The notes: a model not told the origin generated them from the sequence alone. Positions 19,754 through 31,936 are shown, numbered from the stretch's first letter. The stretch: DNA of 64,000 nt from Phenylobacterium sp. (GCF_004297125.1 NZ_SCVD01000001.1:62001-126000); one strand, 5' to 3'. Made by a program: numbers and translations.

Positions 19754-19797
19754 TGGCCTCTCCTGCCGCGTCCCCGCATTCCCCCACGAATTCTGGT

Positions 19798-19948
19798 GAA
19801 TCCGCGTTATGCCTCGCCGTTAACCTGCCCTACCGTCCTTTAAGACAGGTTAATGGCGAGCTGGCCCTACGACCCGAATCGTTAATCTGATTTTGGAATC
19901 CGACTCAAGCTGAGCTGGCCTCGCGGCGCGCCGCGCCTCCGTTGAATC
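19798..19948. promoter_or_regulatory. ctrA upstream control region: five GANTC sites and four TTAA elements
   Basis: GANTC at 19798, 19876, 19896, 19902, 19944; TTAA at 19820, 19840, 19850, 19882. Confidence 0.7.
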
Positions 19949-20038
19949 TTTTGTGATTGGACGCGCCCTCCGAAGCGAGGGGTGGAACGCCTTGCGCCAC
20001 AAGGGGTTGTGAGCGGACAGAAGAGGCCGGAGAACATC

Positions 20039-20401
20039 ATGACCGACCATCCCGAAACGCTCGCTCCCTACCGCATGCCGTGGCGCCGCGACCAGATGAA
20101 GCAGTGGGCCGCGGTAACCCCCTTCCTTAGGTATGTTCCCAGGAATCCGCTGTTCCTGATCGGCGCTGCCGCGGTCGGCGTGGCCGGCGTGCTGGCGTGG
20201 CGCAACCGCGAGAAGATCGCCAGCGCGGCCAGTCCGATGATCGACGACGCCCGAACCAAGGGCCAGGCGCTGATCGAGGACGCCAAGATCAAGGGCGAGG
20301 AACTGATCGAACAGGCCAAGACGACCGGAGAAGCCGTCGTCGCCAAGGCCCGGGCGCGTCGACCCGCCGCAGCCAAGACGACCACGCCGGACCTACACTG
20401 A
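20039..20401 (+). CDS. Small protein, one TM segment and Lys/Ala-rich helical tail
   Basis: NPLFLIGAAAVGVAGVLAWRNREKI followed by DDARTKGQALIEDAKIKGEELIEQAKTTGEAV repeats. Confidence 0.65.
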   Translation: MTDHPETLAPYRMPWRRDQMKQWAAVTPFLRYVPRNPLFLIGAAAVGVAGVLAWRNREKIASAASPMIDDARTKGQALIEDAKIKGEELIEQAKTTGEAVVAKARARRPAAAKTTTPDLH

Positions 20402-20466
20402 AGCCTGTTCTTCACGTCGCCTTAAGCCTGTCGGAGCATTGTCCCCAGCGTAGCTGAGGGGCGTTC

Positions 20467-21804
20467 GTGAAGAACCTGGTGGCCGCGGTCGAGCGGCTTG
20501 ATCCTTTGACGGTTTCCGGGCGGGTCGCCGCCGTGAACGGCCTTCTGATCGAGGCTCGCGGCGGACTGTCCCGCCTGGCCGTCGGCGCCCGCGCCGAGAT
20601 CACCCGCTTCGCCGACAAACCCGTGGCCGCCGAGGTCGTGGGCTTCCGCGAGAACCGCGCCCTGCTGATGCCTTTCGGGCCGGTCGAGGGCGTCGCCCCC
20701 GGCGCGGAGATCCGGATCCAACCCCTGGGCTCCGCCGTCCGCCCCACCAAGGCGTGGCTCGGCCGCATCGTCGACAGCTTCGGAGAGCCCATCGACGGCA
20801 AGGGACCGCTGCCCCAGGGCATCGTCGGCTATCCGCTTCGCGCCGCGCCCCCTTCCGCCCATTCCCGCGCCCGCGTCGGCGAGCGGCTGGACCTGGGCGT
20901 TCGCGCCATGAACGTCTTCACCACCTGCTGCCGCGGCCAGCGCCTCGGCGTCTTCGCCGGCTCGGGCGTCGGCAAGTCGGTGCTGCTCTCCATGCTGGCC
21001 AAGAACGCCGACTGCGACGCCGTCGTGGTGGGCCTGATCGGGGAGCGGGGCCGTGAGGTCCGCGAGTTCATCGAGGAGACTCTGGGCGAGGAAGGCCTGC
21101 GCCGCGCCATCGTCGTGGTCGCCACCTCGGACGAGCCGGCGCTGAAGCGCCGCCAGGCCGCCTACATGACCATGGCCATCGCCGAGTTCCTGCGCGACCA
21201 GGACATGGAAGTCCTCTGCCTGATGGACTCGGTCACCCGCTTCGCCATGGCCCAGCGCGAGATCGGCCTGGCAGCCGGCGAGCCGCCGACCACCAAGGGC
21301 TATACCCCCACCGTCTTCACCGAGCTGCCGAAGCTTCTCGAGCGGGCCGGCCCCGGCCCCATTCGCCCGGATGGCACCAAGGCCGGCCCAATCACCGGCC
21401 TCTTCACGGTGCTGGTGGACGGCGACGACCACAACGAACCGATCGCCGACGCCGTTCGAGGTATCCTGGATGGCCACATCGTCATGGAGCGTGCCATCGC
21501 CGAGCGCGGCCGCTTCCCGGCGATCAATGTGCTGAAGTCGATCAGCCGGACCATGCCGGGCTGCCAGACCCCCGACGAGCGCCTGATCGTGCGCCAGGCG
21601 CGCGAGGCGCTCTCGGCCTATTCGAACATGGAAGAACTGATCCGCATCGGCGCCTACCGCGCCGGCGCCGATCCGCTGATCGACCGGGCCATCGCCCTCA
21701 ATCCTTCCGTCGAAGCGTTCCTGTCCCAGGATCCCAACGACGCTACAGGCCTCGAAGACTCCTTCGCCGGCCTCGCCGATATCCTGAACGGAGCCGCCGC
21801 GTGA
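20467..21804 (+). CDS. fliI: Flagellum-specific ATPase FliI
   Basis: [54 protein letters not shown] start. Confidence 0.95.
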   Translation: MKNLVAAVERLDPLTVSGRVAAVNGLLIEARGGLSRLAVGARAEITRFADKPVAAEVVGFRENRALLMPFGPVEGVAPGAEIRIQPLGSAVRPTKAWLGRIVDSFGEPIDGKGPLPQGIVGYPLRAAPPSAHSRARVGERLDLGVRAMNVFTTCCRGQRLGVFAGSGVGKSVLLSMLAKNADCDAVVVGLIGERGREVREFIEETLGEEGLRRAIVVVATSDEPALKRRQAAYMTMAIAEFLRDQDMEVLCLMDSVTRFAMAQREIGLAAGEPPTTKGYTPTVFTELPKLLERAGPGPIRPDGTKAGPITGLFTVLVDGDDHNEPIADAVRGILDGHIVMERAIAERGRFPAINVLKSISRTMPGCQTPDERLIVRQAREALSAYSNMEELIRIGAYRAGADPLIDRAIALNPSVEAFLSQDPNDATGLEDSFAGLADILNGAAA

Positions 21805-22208
21805 GTTGGGCAGAGTCGCTAATCAAGCTCTCCACCTATGAGGCGGAGGTTCTACAGAAGCGTCTGGCCGAGATCGTGGACCGCCGCACCGCCGTCGAGA
21901 TGCGGCTGCTGATGCTGGAAGCCGAGGGGGAGGCTGAGACCGCGTTCATGGCCCAGGAAGCGGCGGCCGGCATCTACCGCGCCGGGTTCTTCGAGGGCCT
22001 GAAGCTCCGCAAGGCCAAGATCCAGTCCGAGATCGACGTGATCCTCATCGAGGAAACGGGAGCCCGCGAGGCGCTGGCCGAGGCTTTCGAGACCCAGAAG
22101 AAGTATGAGCACATCGCCCAGAACCTGAAGATCGAGGCGCGCAAGGTGCAGGGTCGCCGCGACTCCGCCGCCCTCGATGAACTGGGCCTGCGCAAGAAGG
22201 CCAGCTAG
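21801..22208 (+). CDS. fliJ: Flagellar protein FliJ
   Basis: Coiled-coil 135-aa ORF with 4-nt ATGA-type overlap with fliI. Confidence 0.75.
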   Translation: MSWAESLIKLSTYEAEVLQKRLAEIVDRRTAVEMRLLMLEAEGEAETAFMAQEAAAGIYRAGFFEGLKLRKAKIQSEIDVILIEETGAREALAEAFETQKKYEHIAQNLKIEARKVQGRRDSAALDELGLRKKAS

Positions 22209-23068
22209 GCGGCCCGGGCGCCGACCCGCGCGCGCTTGCGCCGCTCGTCGGTTCCATCGCCCAGAACGGCCAGGATCCGCGCCACCGCCGGCGAGGCCGC
22301 ATCGGTCTGCCGATAGGCTATCCCAACTTCGCGGCGCAGGCCGAGGTCCGAGATCGGCCGGATCACGGCCGTCGTGTCGGCGGGCGCGACACCTTCCGGC
22401 AGGACGGTTGCGCCGATCCCGGCCTCCACCAGGGCGATGGCCCATTCCTCGGTCGTGGCGACCGCGACGACTTCCGGCCTGAACCCGAGGTCGGCCGTGG
22501 CCGCGGCGTTCTCGCAGTTGCAGCGGGCCACCAGCCGCAGACCTTCTAGATCGGCCAGGGCAAGCGACGCCTTGAAGCGTAACTCATGGCGCGGGGGCAG
22601 GGCCACGACATAGGCCTCCGACCAAAGGGGGACGAACGCCTCGGCTTCGCCGGCCATGGCGCGTGAGACGATGCGGGCGTCGCAGGCTTCGTGCGCCTCG
22701 ACCAGCGAGAGCTGCACGTCGGGGTTTGCGGCCAGCGGCTTCAGGATCGCCAGCGCCCGGGGAATGTCCAGGCTGCGCATCAGGCCCAGCGTCATGCGCG
22801 CCAAGGGCGGCGGCTCGAAGAGCGCCTTGAGCGACAGGGCGTCGTCCACCAGCCGCCGGGCTCGGCCGTAGAGCGCGTCGGCGGCCGCAGTCGCCGCGAC
22901 CCCCTTGCGGTGCCGGACGAAGAGGATGGTCTCCAACTCTCGCTCGAGCGCGGCCAGCGCCGCGGAGATCGAGGGCTGGGAGATGAAGCACCGCCGCGCC
23001 GCCGCGGTGACGCTCCCCGTCTCGTAGACCGCGAGGAAATAGCGGAGCTCACGCAGTTCCATAGTCAT
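22205..23068 (-). CDS. LysR family transcriptional regulator
   Basis: MELRELRYFLAVYETGSVTAAARRCFISQPSISAALAALE. Confidence 0.93.
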   Translation of the reverse strand: MTMELRELRYFLAVYETGSVTAAARRCFISQPSISAALAALERELETILFVRHRKGVAATAAADALYGRARRLVDDALSLKALFEPPPLARMTLGLMRSLDIPRALAILKPLAANPDVQLSLVEAHEACDARIVSRAMAGEAEAFVPLWSEAYVVALPPRHELRFKASLALADLEGLRLVARCNCENAAATADLGFRPEVVAVATTEEWAIALVEAGIGATVLPEGVAPADTTAVIRPISDLGLRREVGIAYRQTDAASPAVARILAVLGDGTDERRKRARVGARAA

Positions 23069-23149
23069 GGCCTATGATCATGGTCGGATGTCTATATTTT
23101 ACATATGACCTAGCGAACGCAAGGGTGTCGGCGTCCTGGAGAACCCCTG

Positions 23150-24088
23150 ATGCCCTTCCACAGCTTCGCCCTTTCCCTCGCCGCCCTGGCGGCCGGCGTC
23201 TCGATCGCCGCCTGCTCGGCGCCTCCGGCCGCTGCCGAACTGCCGGCTCCATCGCCTCCGGCGGCCGCCCATCCGCCGGCGACCATGACCGTCTCCGCCC
23301 TGCCGTCGGGCTCCACCCAGTCCTCGGCCGCCATGGCCTATGAGGGCGGGCGCGGCGACGACAAGCGGACCTTCGTGGCGGGCGCCATCCTCGTCGACCA
23401 TCCCAAGGGGCGGCTGCTGTTCGATGCCGGGTATGGCCGCGACCTCGTCCAGCACTTCAAGACCGCGCCCAAGATCATGCAGATGTCGGTGAAGCCGCAG
23501 CTCGACCGGCCGGTCGCCGAACAGCTCGAGGCGGGAGGCGTCCCGCTGTCCAGCCTGAAGGCCATCGTCCTCACCCACGCCCACTGGGATCACGTGAGCG
23601 GCTTGGGCGACATGCCCGCGACGCCGGTTTGGGTGACCCGCGCGGAGATGGATTTCATCAAGAGCGGCGACGACGGGGCCAGGTTGGCGCGGGACCTTGG
23701 GACCAGGACTTACCGGACCTATGATTTCCCGGACGGCGCCTACCTGGGCTTCGCCAGGAGCTGGGATGTTTTCGACGACGGCAGCGTGGTGCTGGTTCCG
23801 GCGCCGGGCCATACGCCGGGGTCCATCGTGGCTTTCGTCAATACGCCCGATGGCCGCCATTACGCCCTGATCGGCGACACGGCCTGGCAGGTGGAAGGCG
23901 TCGACTTGCCGGCGCAGAAGCCGATGCTCACCCGCTTCGTCGACGAGGATCCCGCGGCGACGCTAGCCATGCTGCAGCGTCTGCATGCGGCGAAACGCGC
24001 CGTGCCCGGATTGATCGTGGTCCCGGCCCACGATGCGCGCGTCTGGGCGAAGATCCCGCGGTTCGGGAGCGGCTCAGCCGCGAAGTAG
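23150..24088 (+). CDS. Exported MBL-fold hydrolase
   Basis: Lipoprotein-like N-terminus (SIAACSA); THAHWDHVSGLGD; APGHTPGS. Confidence 0.85.
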   Translation: MPFHSFALSLAALAAGVSIAACSAPPAAAELPAPSPPAAAHPPATMTVSALPSGSTQSSAAMAYEGGRGDDKRTFVAGAILVDHPKGRLLFDAGYGRDLVQHFKTAPKIMQMSVKPQLDRPVAEQLEAGGVPLSSLKAIVLTHAHWDHVSGLGDMPATPVWVTRAEMDFIKSGDDGARLARDLGTRTYRTYDFPDGAYLGFARSWDVFDDGSVVLVPAPGHTPGSIVAFVNTPDGRHYALIGDTAWQVEGVDLPAQKPMLTRFVDEDPAATLAMLQRLHAAKRAVPGLIVVPAHDARVWAKIPRFGSGSAAK

Positions 24089-24090
24089 GG

Positions 24091-24468
24091 CTACTTGCCC
24101 TGGCGGGCGCGCTCGGCTTCCACGTCCTGGCGCAGGACGTGGAGGTCCTCGCTGATCTTGAAGATCGTGACGTAGAATTCGCAGAAGGCGCGCCACAGCA
24201 GCACGGCCACGAACACGCCCAGCATGCCTATGCCCAGCACGCCGATCGCCAGCAGGATGCCCCAGCCGCCTTCGCGGACGGCCACGCCGACCGAGGCGCC
24301 CAGCACCCCGAACGCCATGATCCCGATGATGCCGAGGCCGGCCCAGTAGACCAGGTGCGTGAGCGTGCCGGTGATCAGCCGCTCAAAAGTCAGCAGGTCC
24401 CACAGGAATTGCCCGTTCGCACCCTGGGGTCGCTGTAGAGGTCGCCGCATCCGAAATCCGAGACTCAA
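24091..24468 (-). CDS. DUF4282-like membrane protein
   Basis: FLWDLLTFERLITGTLTHLVYW… and C-terminal RAFCEFYVTIFKISEDL. Confidence 0.7.
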   Translation of the reverse strand: MSLGFRMRRPLQRPQGANGQFLWDLLTFERLITGTLTHLVYWAGLGIIGIMAFGVLGASVGVAVREGGWGILLAIGVLGIGMLGVFVAVLLWRAFCEFYVTIFKISEDLHVLRQDVEAERARQGK

Positions 24469-24531
24469 GGCCGGGCGAAGCGCCGGTCAGGCCCGAACCG
24501 CTATCAGCCGCGGGCGCAGCCTGCAACGGCG

Positions 24532-26619
24532 TCAGATCGCCCCGACGGTCTTCAGGCGGGCGCGCGGGTGGATTTCGTTCTGGCTCATGACCGGCGTCTG
24601 GCCGCGGAACCGCTCGATGATCGAACGGACATAGGGGCGGATGGTCGGGCTGGTCAGCAGCACCGGCGAGTCGCCGGCCAGGGCCGCCTGCTCGAAGGTT
24701 TCGCGGATGCCGCGGATGAATTCCTGCAGGCGCGATGGGGCCAGGGCCAGCTGCTTCTCCTCGCCGGAGCCAACCAGCGCGTCGGCGAAGGCGTTCTCCC
24801 AGTCGGCCGACAGGGTGACGATGGGCAGGGCGCCGTCGTCGCCCCGATACGCGTAGCAGAGCTGGCGGGCCAGGCGGCCGCGGACCTGCTCGACCAGCAG
24901 GGTGATGGAGCTGGTGTGCGGCGCGGCCTCGCCGATGCCTTCCAGGATGGCGCCCAGGTCGCGGATCGAGATCCGCTCGCGCAGCAGGGCCTGCAGCACG
25001 CGCTGGACCGTCGTCGCGGTGACGACGCTGGGGATCAGGTCGTCGGCCAGCTTCTTCTGCTCGGCCGGCAGGTCCTTGATCAGCTTCTGGACCTCGGCGT
25101 AGGTCAGCAGGTCCGGCATGTTTTCCTTGAGGATCTCGGTCAGGTGCGTCGTCAGCACCGTGGCCGGGTCGACGATGGTGTAGCCGCGGAAGGTGGCTTC
25201 CTCGCGCAGGCCGTCGTCGATCCAGGTGGCCGGCAGGCCGAACGCCGGTTCCTTCATGTGTTCGCCGGGCAGCTCGACCTGGGCGCCGCGCGGGTCCATG
25301 GCCATGAGCTGGCCGATGCGCACCTCGCCCGAGCCCGCCTCCATCTCCTTGATGCGCAGGCAGTAGCCCTGTGAGGGCAGGCGCATGTTGTCCAGGATGC
25401 GGACGCTGGGCATGACGAAGCCGAAGTCGGTCGCCAGGGTGCGGCGCAGGGCCTTGATCTGGTCGGTGAGCCGGCGGCCCTCCAGGTCGTTGATCAGCGG
25501 CAGCAGGCCGTAGCCCAGCTCGATCTTGATCTCGTCGATGGCCAGGGTCTGGGAGATCGGCTCCTCGGATTCCTCGGCGCTCGCCGGCGCGATGTCGACG
25601 ACCTCCGCCACGGGCTTGGCGTGCGATCGCCGCCAGGCCAGCACCCCGGCGCCGATGGACAGCGCGGCGAACGGCAGGATCGGCATGCCGGGGATGATGG
25701 CCAGCCCGCCGGCGGCGGCCGCGACCATGCCCAGGCTGACCGGATTGGTGGCGAGCTGGGTGACCAGGGCCTTGTCGGCGGCGCCCTCGACGCCCGCCTT
25801 GGACACCAGGAAGCCGGCGGCGATCGAGATGATCAGGGCCGGGATCTGGCTGACCAGGCCGTCGCCGATCGACATGATGGTGTAGGTCGAGAACGCCTGG
25901 CCGATCGGCACCTTGTGCTGAATCACCCCGATCAGGATGCCGCCGATGACGTTGATGGCCAGGATGACCAGGCCGGCGACCGCGTCGCCGCGCACGAACT
26001 TCGACGCGCCGTCCATGGCGCCGAAGAAGGTCGATTCCTGCTCCAGCTCCTTGCGGCGCTTCTTGGCTTCGTCCTGCTCGATCAGGCCGCTCGACAGGTC
26101 GGCGTCGATGGCCATCTGCTTGCCGGGCATCGAGTCCAGGGTGAAGCGGGCCGCCACCTCGGCGATGCGGCCCGAACCCTTGGTGATGACGACGAAGTTC
26201 ACGACCACCAGGATCGCGAAGACGATAACCCCGATGATGAAGTTGCCGCCCATCATCAGCTTGCCGAACGTCTCGATGACGTGGCCGGCCCCGTGGGCGC
26301 CCTCGTGGCCGTGGCTGAGGATCAGGCGGGTCGTCGTGATGTTCAGCGCCAGCCGGTAGAGCGTCGCCACCAGCAGGACGGTCGGAAAGGCCGTGAAGTC
26401 CAGGATCCGCTTCATCAGGATCGCGGTCATCAGGATCAGGATCGACATGGCGATCGAGATCGAAAGGAACACGTCCAGCATGAACGCCGGGATCGGCACG
26501 ATCATGAGGAGGACGACGCCGATGACGCCCAGGGCGAGCCCGACTTCGCCGCGCAGCACCCAGCCCATCATCTCCTTGCCGGAGGGGGCGTTGGAAAAGC
26601 GCGTGCCGGTGTCGGCCAT
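24532..26619 (-). CDS. flhA: Flagellar biosynthesis protein FlhA
   Basis: 695 aa; FPTVLLVATLYRLALNITTTRLIL. Confidence 0.97.
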   Translation of the reverse strand: MADTGTRFSNAPSGKEMMGWVLRGEVGLALGVIGVVLLMIVPIPAFMLDVFLSISIAMSILILMTAILMKRILDFTAFPTVLLVATLYRLALNITTTRLILSHGHEGAHGAGHVIETFGKLMMGGNFIIGVIVFAILVVVNFVVITKGSGRIAEVAARFTLDSMPGKQMAIDADLSSGLIEQDEAKKRRKELEQESTFFGAMDGASKFVRGDAVAGLVILAINVIGGILIGVIQHKVPIGQAFSTYTIMSIGDGLVSQIPALIISIAAGFLVSKAGVEGAADKALVTQLATNPVSLGMVAAAAGGLAIIPGMPILPFAALSIGAGVLAWRRSHAKPVAEVVDIAPASAEESEEPISQTLAIDEIKIELGYGLLPLINDLEGRRLTDQIKALRRTLATDFGFVMPSVRILDNMRLPSQGYCLRIKEMEAGSGEVRIGQLMAMDPRGAQVELPGEHMKEPAFGLPATWIDDGLREEATFRGYTIVDPATVLTTHLTEILKENMPDLLTYAEVQKLIKDLPAEQKKLADDLIPSVVTATTVQRVLQALLRERISIRDLGAILEGIGEAAPHTSSITLLVEQVRGRLARQLCYAYRGDDGALPIVTLSADWENAFADALVGSGEEKQLALAPSRLQEFIRGIRETFEQAALAGDSPVLLTSPTIRPYVRSIIERFRGQTPVMSQNEIHPRARLKTVGAI

Positions 26620-26700
26620 CAGGCTCGGGTCTCCGAAGGGGCGTCCGTGCGGCTCATGAAGAAGCCCACGGCAGCGTTATCGGCGGTGGCGGTTGGCGAT

Positions 26701-26708
26701 ATGGTTAA
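26701..26708 (-). promoter_or_regulatory. CtrA-type element TTAACCAT upstream of flhA
   Basis: Exact octamer on the minus strand about 80 nt upstream of the flhA start. Confidence 0.45.
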
Positions 26709-26775
26709 CAAGTCTGAGCGGGCGTTCCGGCGGGCCCCGGCATGACGTCGCACCCGGGGCCGCATCGGCGTCATG

Positions 26776-28143
<1,368 letters not shown>

Positions 28144-28171
28144 ATTCCTGCTCCTTCAGACGCAGCCGGCC

Positions 28172-28513
28172 CTAGGCCTGCGCGTCGCCGTCCTTGATGA
28201 TTTCGGTCATGGTCACGCCCAGGCGCTCATCGACGATCACGACCTCGCCGCGCGCCACCAGGCGGTTGTTCACATAGATGTCGATCGCCTCGCCGACCTT
28301 GCGGTCGAGCTCCAGGACCGAGCCCTGGGTGAGCTGCAGCAGCTGGGCCACCGACATGGACGAGCGGCCGAGGACGGCGGAGATCGCCACGGGCACGTCG
28401 AAGACGGGCGCCAGGTCGCCGGCGGTGCGTTCTTCGCCCAGCAATCCCGCCAGCATGTTGTCGGCGTCGCTGTCGGGCGCGAATTCGTCGAGTTTCAGGT
28501 CGTCTTCGGCCAT
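28172..28513 (-). CDS. fliN: Flagellar motor switch protein FliN
   Basis: VPVAISAVLGRSSMSVAQLLQLTQGSVLELDRKVGEAIDIYVNNRLVARGEVVIVD. Confidence 0.95.
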   Translation of the reverse strand: MAEDDLKLDEFAPDSDADNMLAGLLGEERTAGDLAPVFDVPVAISAVLGRSSMSVAQLLQLTQGSVLELDRKVGEAIDIYVNNRLVARGEVVIVDERLGVTMTEIIKDGDAQA

Positions 28514-28517
28514 GGGT

Positions 28518-29162
28518 CTAGCTTTCGCTGCCGGGGATCAAGGGTTCGGCGTGCAGCCCCTCGGCGGCGAGGGCCGCCTCCAGGGCCTGGGTGACTCGGC
28601 TGGCGGCCTGGGCGGGATCGAACGCCGCCTGGCCGTCGCCGAAATCGAGGGTGAAGGCATGGCTCCCGAAGGCGCCGTCGGGCTTTACGACGATCGCGCC
28701 CTCGAAGCCGAGGCCCCGGGCGGTCTCTTCAAGGATCGATTGCAGGCCTTCGGCCAGCGCCGGGTCCGCCGACAGCACCAGCCGCGGCTGGGCGTCGATC
28801 TCCCTGGCCAGCGCTTCCAGCGCGGCCAGGACCGGCGCCTGGGGGAACTTCTCCAGGGCGGAATCGGCGATGCCCCGCGCGCAGGCCAGGGCTAGCGCGG
28901 CCGAGCCCTGGCGGTGTTCGTGGGCCACCTCGGCCAGGCGCGGCAGGGCCTGGTTGCAGGCCGCGGCGATCTGCGAGAGCGCGTTCGCCTGCTGGGCCGC
29001 GATACTGGCCATCGCGGCGCGCTCGCCCTCGGCGCGGGCGAGGGCCCGGATCTGCTCGACCTCCTCGGCCGGGAACAGCCGCTTCGGCCGCGGCGTCGCG
29101 TGGGCCGCGCCGCCGGCGTCGAACACCGTATCGAAGCTGAATCTCTCGAGGGCTTCGGACAT
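28518..29162 (-). CDS. fliH: Flagellar assembly protein FliH/FlbE-like
   Basis: Position between fliG and fliN; ALEKFPQAPVLAALEALAREIDAQPRLVL. Confidence 0.75.
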   Translation of the reverse strand: MSEALERFSFDTVFDAGGAAHATPRPKRLFPAEEVEQIRALARAEGERAAMASIAAQQANALSQIAAACNQALPRLAEVAHEHRQGSAALALACARGIADSALEKFPQAPVLAALEALAREIDAQPRLVLSADPALAEGLQSILEETARGLGFEGAIVVKPDGAFGSHAFTLDFGDGQAAFDPAQAASRVTQALEAALAAEGLHAEPLIPGSES

Positions 29163-30196
29163 CAGTAGATCAACTCATCGTCGGTGCCGGAGCCGGCGAG
29201 CATGATCTCGCCCTTGTTGGCCAGGTCCTTGGCGACCTGGACGATGGCCATCTGGGCCTGGTCCACGTCGCGCAGGCGCACGGGACCCATGCTCTCCATA
29301 TCCTCGCGCATGATCTTGGCGGCGCGTTCCGACATGTTGGAGAAGAACATCTCGCGCAGGCTGTCCGAGGCGCCCTTCATGCCCAGCGCCAGCTGGTCCT
29401 TCTCGACACCGCGCAGCAGGGTCTGCACGCCGCCCGGGTCCAGCTTGGACAGGTCCTCGAAGACGAACATCAGCGCCCGGATGCGCTCGGCCGCCTCGCG
29501 GTTGCGTTCTTCCAGGGCGGTGATGAAGCGGGTCTCGGTCTGGCGGTCGAAGGCGTTGAAGATGTCGGCCATCATCTCGTGGCTGTCGCGCTTCGAGGTG
29601 CGCGCCAGGTTCGACATGAATTCGTTGCGCAGGGTCTGCTCGATCTTGTCGAGGATCTCGCGCTGCACCGGCTCCATGCGCAGCATGCGCATCACACATT
29701 CCAAGGCGAAGTCCTCGGGCAGCGAGGCCAGCACCCGGGCGGCGTGCTCGGACTTGATCTTGGACAGCACCACCGCGACGGTCTGCGGGTATTCGTTCTT
29801 CAGGTAGTTCGCGAGCACGGCCTCGTTCACGTTGCCAAGCTTGTCCCACATCGTCCGGCCGGCGGGCCCGCGGATCTCCTCCATCAGCGCGTCGACTTTT
29901 TCGCTCGGCAGCATGGAAGCGAGCAGCTTCTGAGTCTGTTCGAACGAGCCCATGATCGCGCCCGTGCCGGTGGCGCCGGACACGAATTCCACCAGCAGGT
30001 CCTCGACCACGACCGCGGCGACGTTGCCGAGGCTGGCCATCGCCTGCGAGATCTCCTTGATCTCCTCCTCGTCGAGGGCCTGCCACACAGAGGCGTGCTC
30101 TTCGCCGAGCGCCAGCAGGATGACGGCGCACTTCTCCGCCCCGTTCAGGCGGGAGGCGTCGACGATGTTCTTCGAGCTGGCTCGGGCGGCGGCCAT
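29162..30196 (-). CDS. fliG: Flagellar motor switch protein FliG
   Basis: [28 protein letters not shown]. Confidence 0.96.
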   Translation of the reverse strand: MAAARASSKNIVDASRLNGAEKCAVILLALGEEHASVWQALDEEEIKEISQAMASLGNVAAVVVEDLLVEFVSGATGTGAIMGSFEQTQKLLASMLPSEKVDALMEEIRGPAGRTMWDKLGNVNEAVLANYLKNEYPQTVAVVLSKIKSEHAARVLASLPEDFALECVMRMLRMEPVQREILDKIEQTLRNEFMSNLARTSKRDSHEMMADIFNAFDRQTETRFITALEERNREAAERIRALMFVFEDLSKLDPGGVQTLLRGVEKDQLALGMKGASDSLREMFFSNMSERAAKIMREDMESMGPVRLRDVDQAQMAIVQVAKDLANKGEIMLAGSGTDDELIY

Positions 30197-31836
30197 CAGT
30201 TCGTCTCATGCAGCCAGGAGCGGAGGATCGCGACCGACTCGTCGGGGTGGCGATCCACGAATTCGGACACCTTCTTCACGGCGCTGACCCGGACCTGGCC
30301 GTCCACGCGCGCCATGTCGATACGGGCGTTCGCGTCGTCGCCGCCGGGGCCGGGCAGGGCCAGCTGGCCGTCGGCGCCGATCTGCATCGGCTGGCCGTCG
30401 GGCGAGACCATGACGCGCTGCATCTGGGCCGGGCCGATCAGCGAGCCGCCACCCATCGCGCCGCCCCCCTTCTTGCCCCCGCCGAGCAGGGGGCGGGCGA
30501 CGAAGAAGATCATCAGGACGCCGACCAGCGCCAGCACGCCCAGTTCGATGGCGCGCATGATGTCGTTCTTGTCGAAGCCCATCAGCGGATTGGAGGCCAC
30601 CACACCCTCTCCGTCCTCGACGGTCGGAAACTTCACGTTGATCACGCTGACCTGGTCGCCGCGCTCCTGGTTGAAGCCTACGGCGGTGCGGACAAGCTGC
30701 TCGATGCGCTGCATCTCCTCGGCGGACCGGGGAGTGTAGGCGCCGGGCTTCCCGTCCTTGCCGGGCGCGGTGGCGCCGTCCACGGCGACCGCCACGGACA
30801 GGCGCTTCACGGTCCCGGGTTCCTCGACCTTCGTCGTGACGGTCTTGGAGATCTCGTAGTTCGTGGTCGAGTCGGCGCGGCCGCTGGTGTTGGTGTTGGT
30901 GTTCTGGTCGGCGCCGGGCGCGCCGGGGATGTTCGCCGTGACCGAGGCCTGGCCGGAGCCCGAGCTGTCGGCCTCGCGGGCGTTCTCTTCCGTCGTCGAC
31001 TCCGAGCGGATGACCTGGCCGTCCGGGTCGAAGCGTTCCTCCTGGGTGGTCACGCGGGCCAGGTCCAGGTCGGCGGTGACGTTGACGCGGGCCTTGCCGG
31101 CGCCGACGACGCCTTCGATCATCGTCTTTACCTGCTTGGCGATGCGTTGCTCGACTTCCGACTTGCGGCTGTCTGCCTCGGCGGCCATCCCGGTTTCGCC
31201 GCCGGACAAGGTCTTGGCGTGCTGGTCGACGACGGTGACGCGGTCGGGGCGCATGTTCGGCACGGCGCCGGCCACCAGGTTCTGCATGGCGCGGACCTGT
31301 TCGGGGCTGGGCTCGCGGCCGCCAACGCCGATGGAGACCGAGGCGGAAGGCTGCTCGGCCTCTTCCTCGAACAGCTGGCGCTTGGGCAGGACCAGGTGAA
31401 CCCGGGCGGAGGTGATGCCGTCCAGGGCCAGGATGGTGCGCGACAGCTCGCCTTCCAGGGCTCGCTGGCGGTTCAGTTGCTGGACGAAGTCGGTCTGTCC
31501 CAGGGCGTTGGCTTCGTCGAAGATCTCATACCCGACCGACCCCGCGGTCGGCAGGCCCTTGGAGGACAGCATCAGGCGGGTGGAGGCGACGGCGTCGCGC
31601 GCCACCATGATGGTCGAGCCGTCGCCCTTGACCTCGTACTTCACGCCGGCCTGGTCCAGGGCGGCGGTGATCGAGCCGGCTTCCTTGAGGTCCAGGTTGG
31701 AGTAGAGCAGGGATTTCGGCTGGCCCAGGTTCATGAAGACGGCCGCGAGAACCGCGGCCAGGCCGGCGCCGATACCCAGGATGGCGGCCAGGCGGCCGAT
31801 CCCGAACCTCTGCAGCATGCCCATGAACTGGTTCAA
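30196..31836 (-). CDS. fliF: Flagellar M-ring protein FliF
   Basis: [26 protein letters not shown]…[21 protein letters not shown]. Confidence 0.96.
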   Translation of the reverse strand: MNQFMGMLQRFGIGRLAAILGIGAGLAAVLAAVFMNLGQPKSLLYSNLDLKEAGSITAALDQAGVKYEVKGDGSTIMVARDAVASTRLMLSSKGLPTAGSVGYEIFDEANALGQTDFVQQLNRQRALEGELSRTILALDGITSARVHLVLPKRQLFEEEAEQPSASVSIGVGGREPSPEQVRAMQNLVAGAVPNMRPDRVTVVDQHAKTLSGGETGMAAEADSRKSEVEQRIAKQVKTMIEGVVGAGKARVNVTADLDLARVTTQEERFDPDGQVIRSESTTEENAREADSSGSGQASVTANIPGAPGADQNTNTNTSGRADSTTNYEISKTVTTKVEEPGTVKRLSVAVAVDGATAPGKDGKPGAYTPRSAEEMQRIEQLVRTAVGFNQERGDQVSVINVKFPTVEDGEGVVASNPLMGFDKNDIMRAIELGVLALVGVLMIFFVARPLLGGGKKGGGAMGGGSLIGPAQMQRVMVSPDGQPMQIGADGQLALPGPGGDDANARIDMARVDGQVRVSAVKKVSEFVDRHPDESVAILRSWLHETN

Positions 31837-31917
31837 CGCCGATCGTCCCTTCCCAACACGAAGGGGCGCTTGAAAAGCGGTTCTCCCCCTCAGGTAGGCA
31901 GGATTTACCCAGTCCTT

Positions 31918-31936
31918 GGTTAAGGGGCCGTTTAAG
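31918..31936 (-). promoter_or_regulatory. Paired TTAA elements upstream of fliF (candidate CtrA site)
   Basis: Minus strand TTAAACGGCCCCTTAACC about 85-100 nt upstream of the fliF ATG. Confidence 0.5.

Noticed and set aside
17900-19843. 647-aa plus-strand ORF opposite the M28 peptidase and ctrA
   Set aside because: Runs antisense across two convincing genes; no domain motifs.
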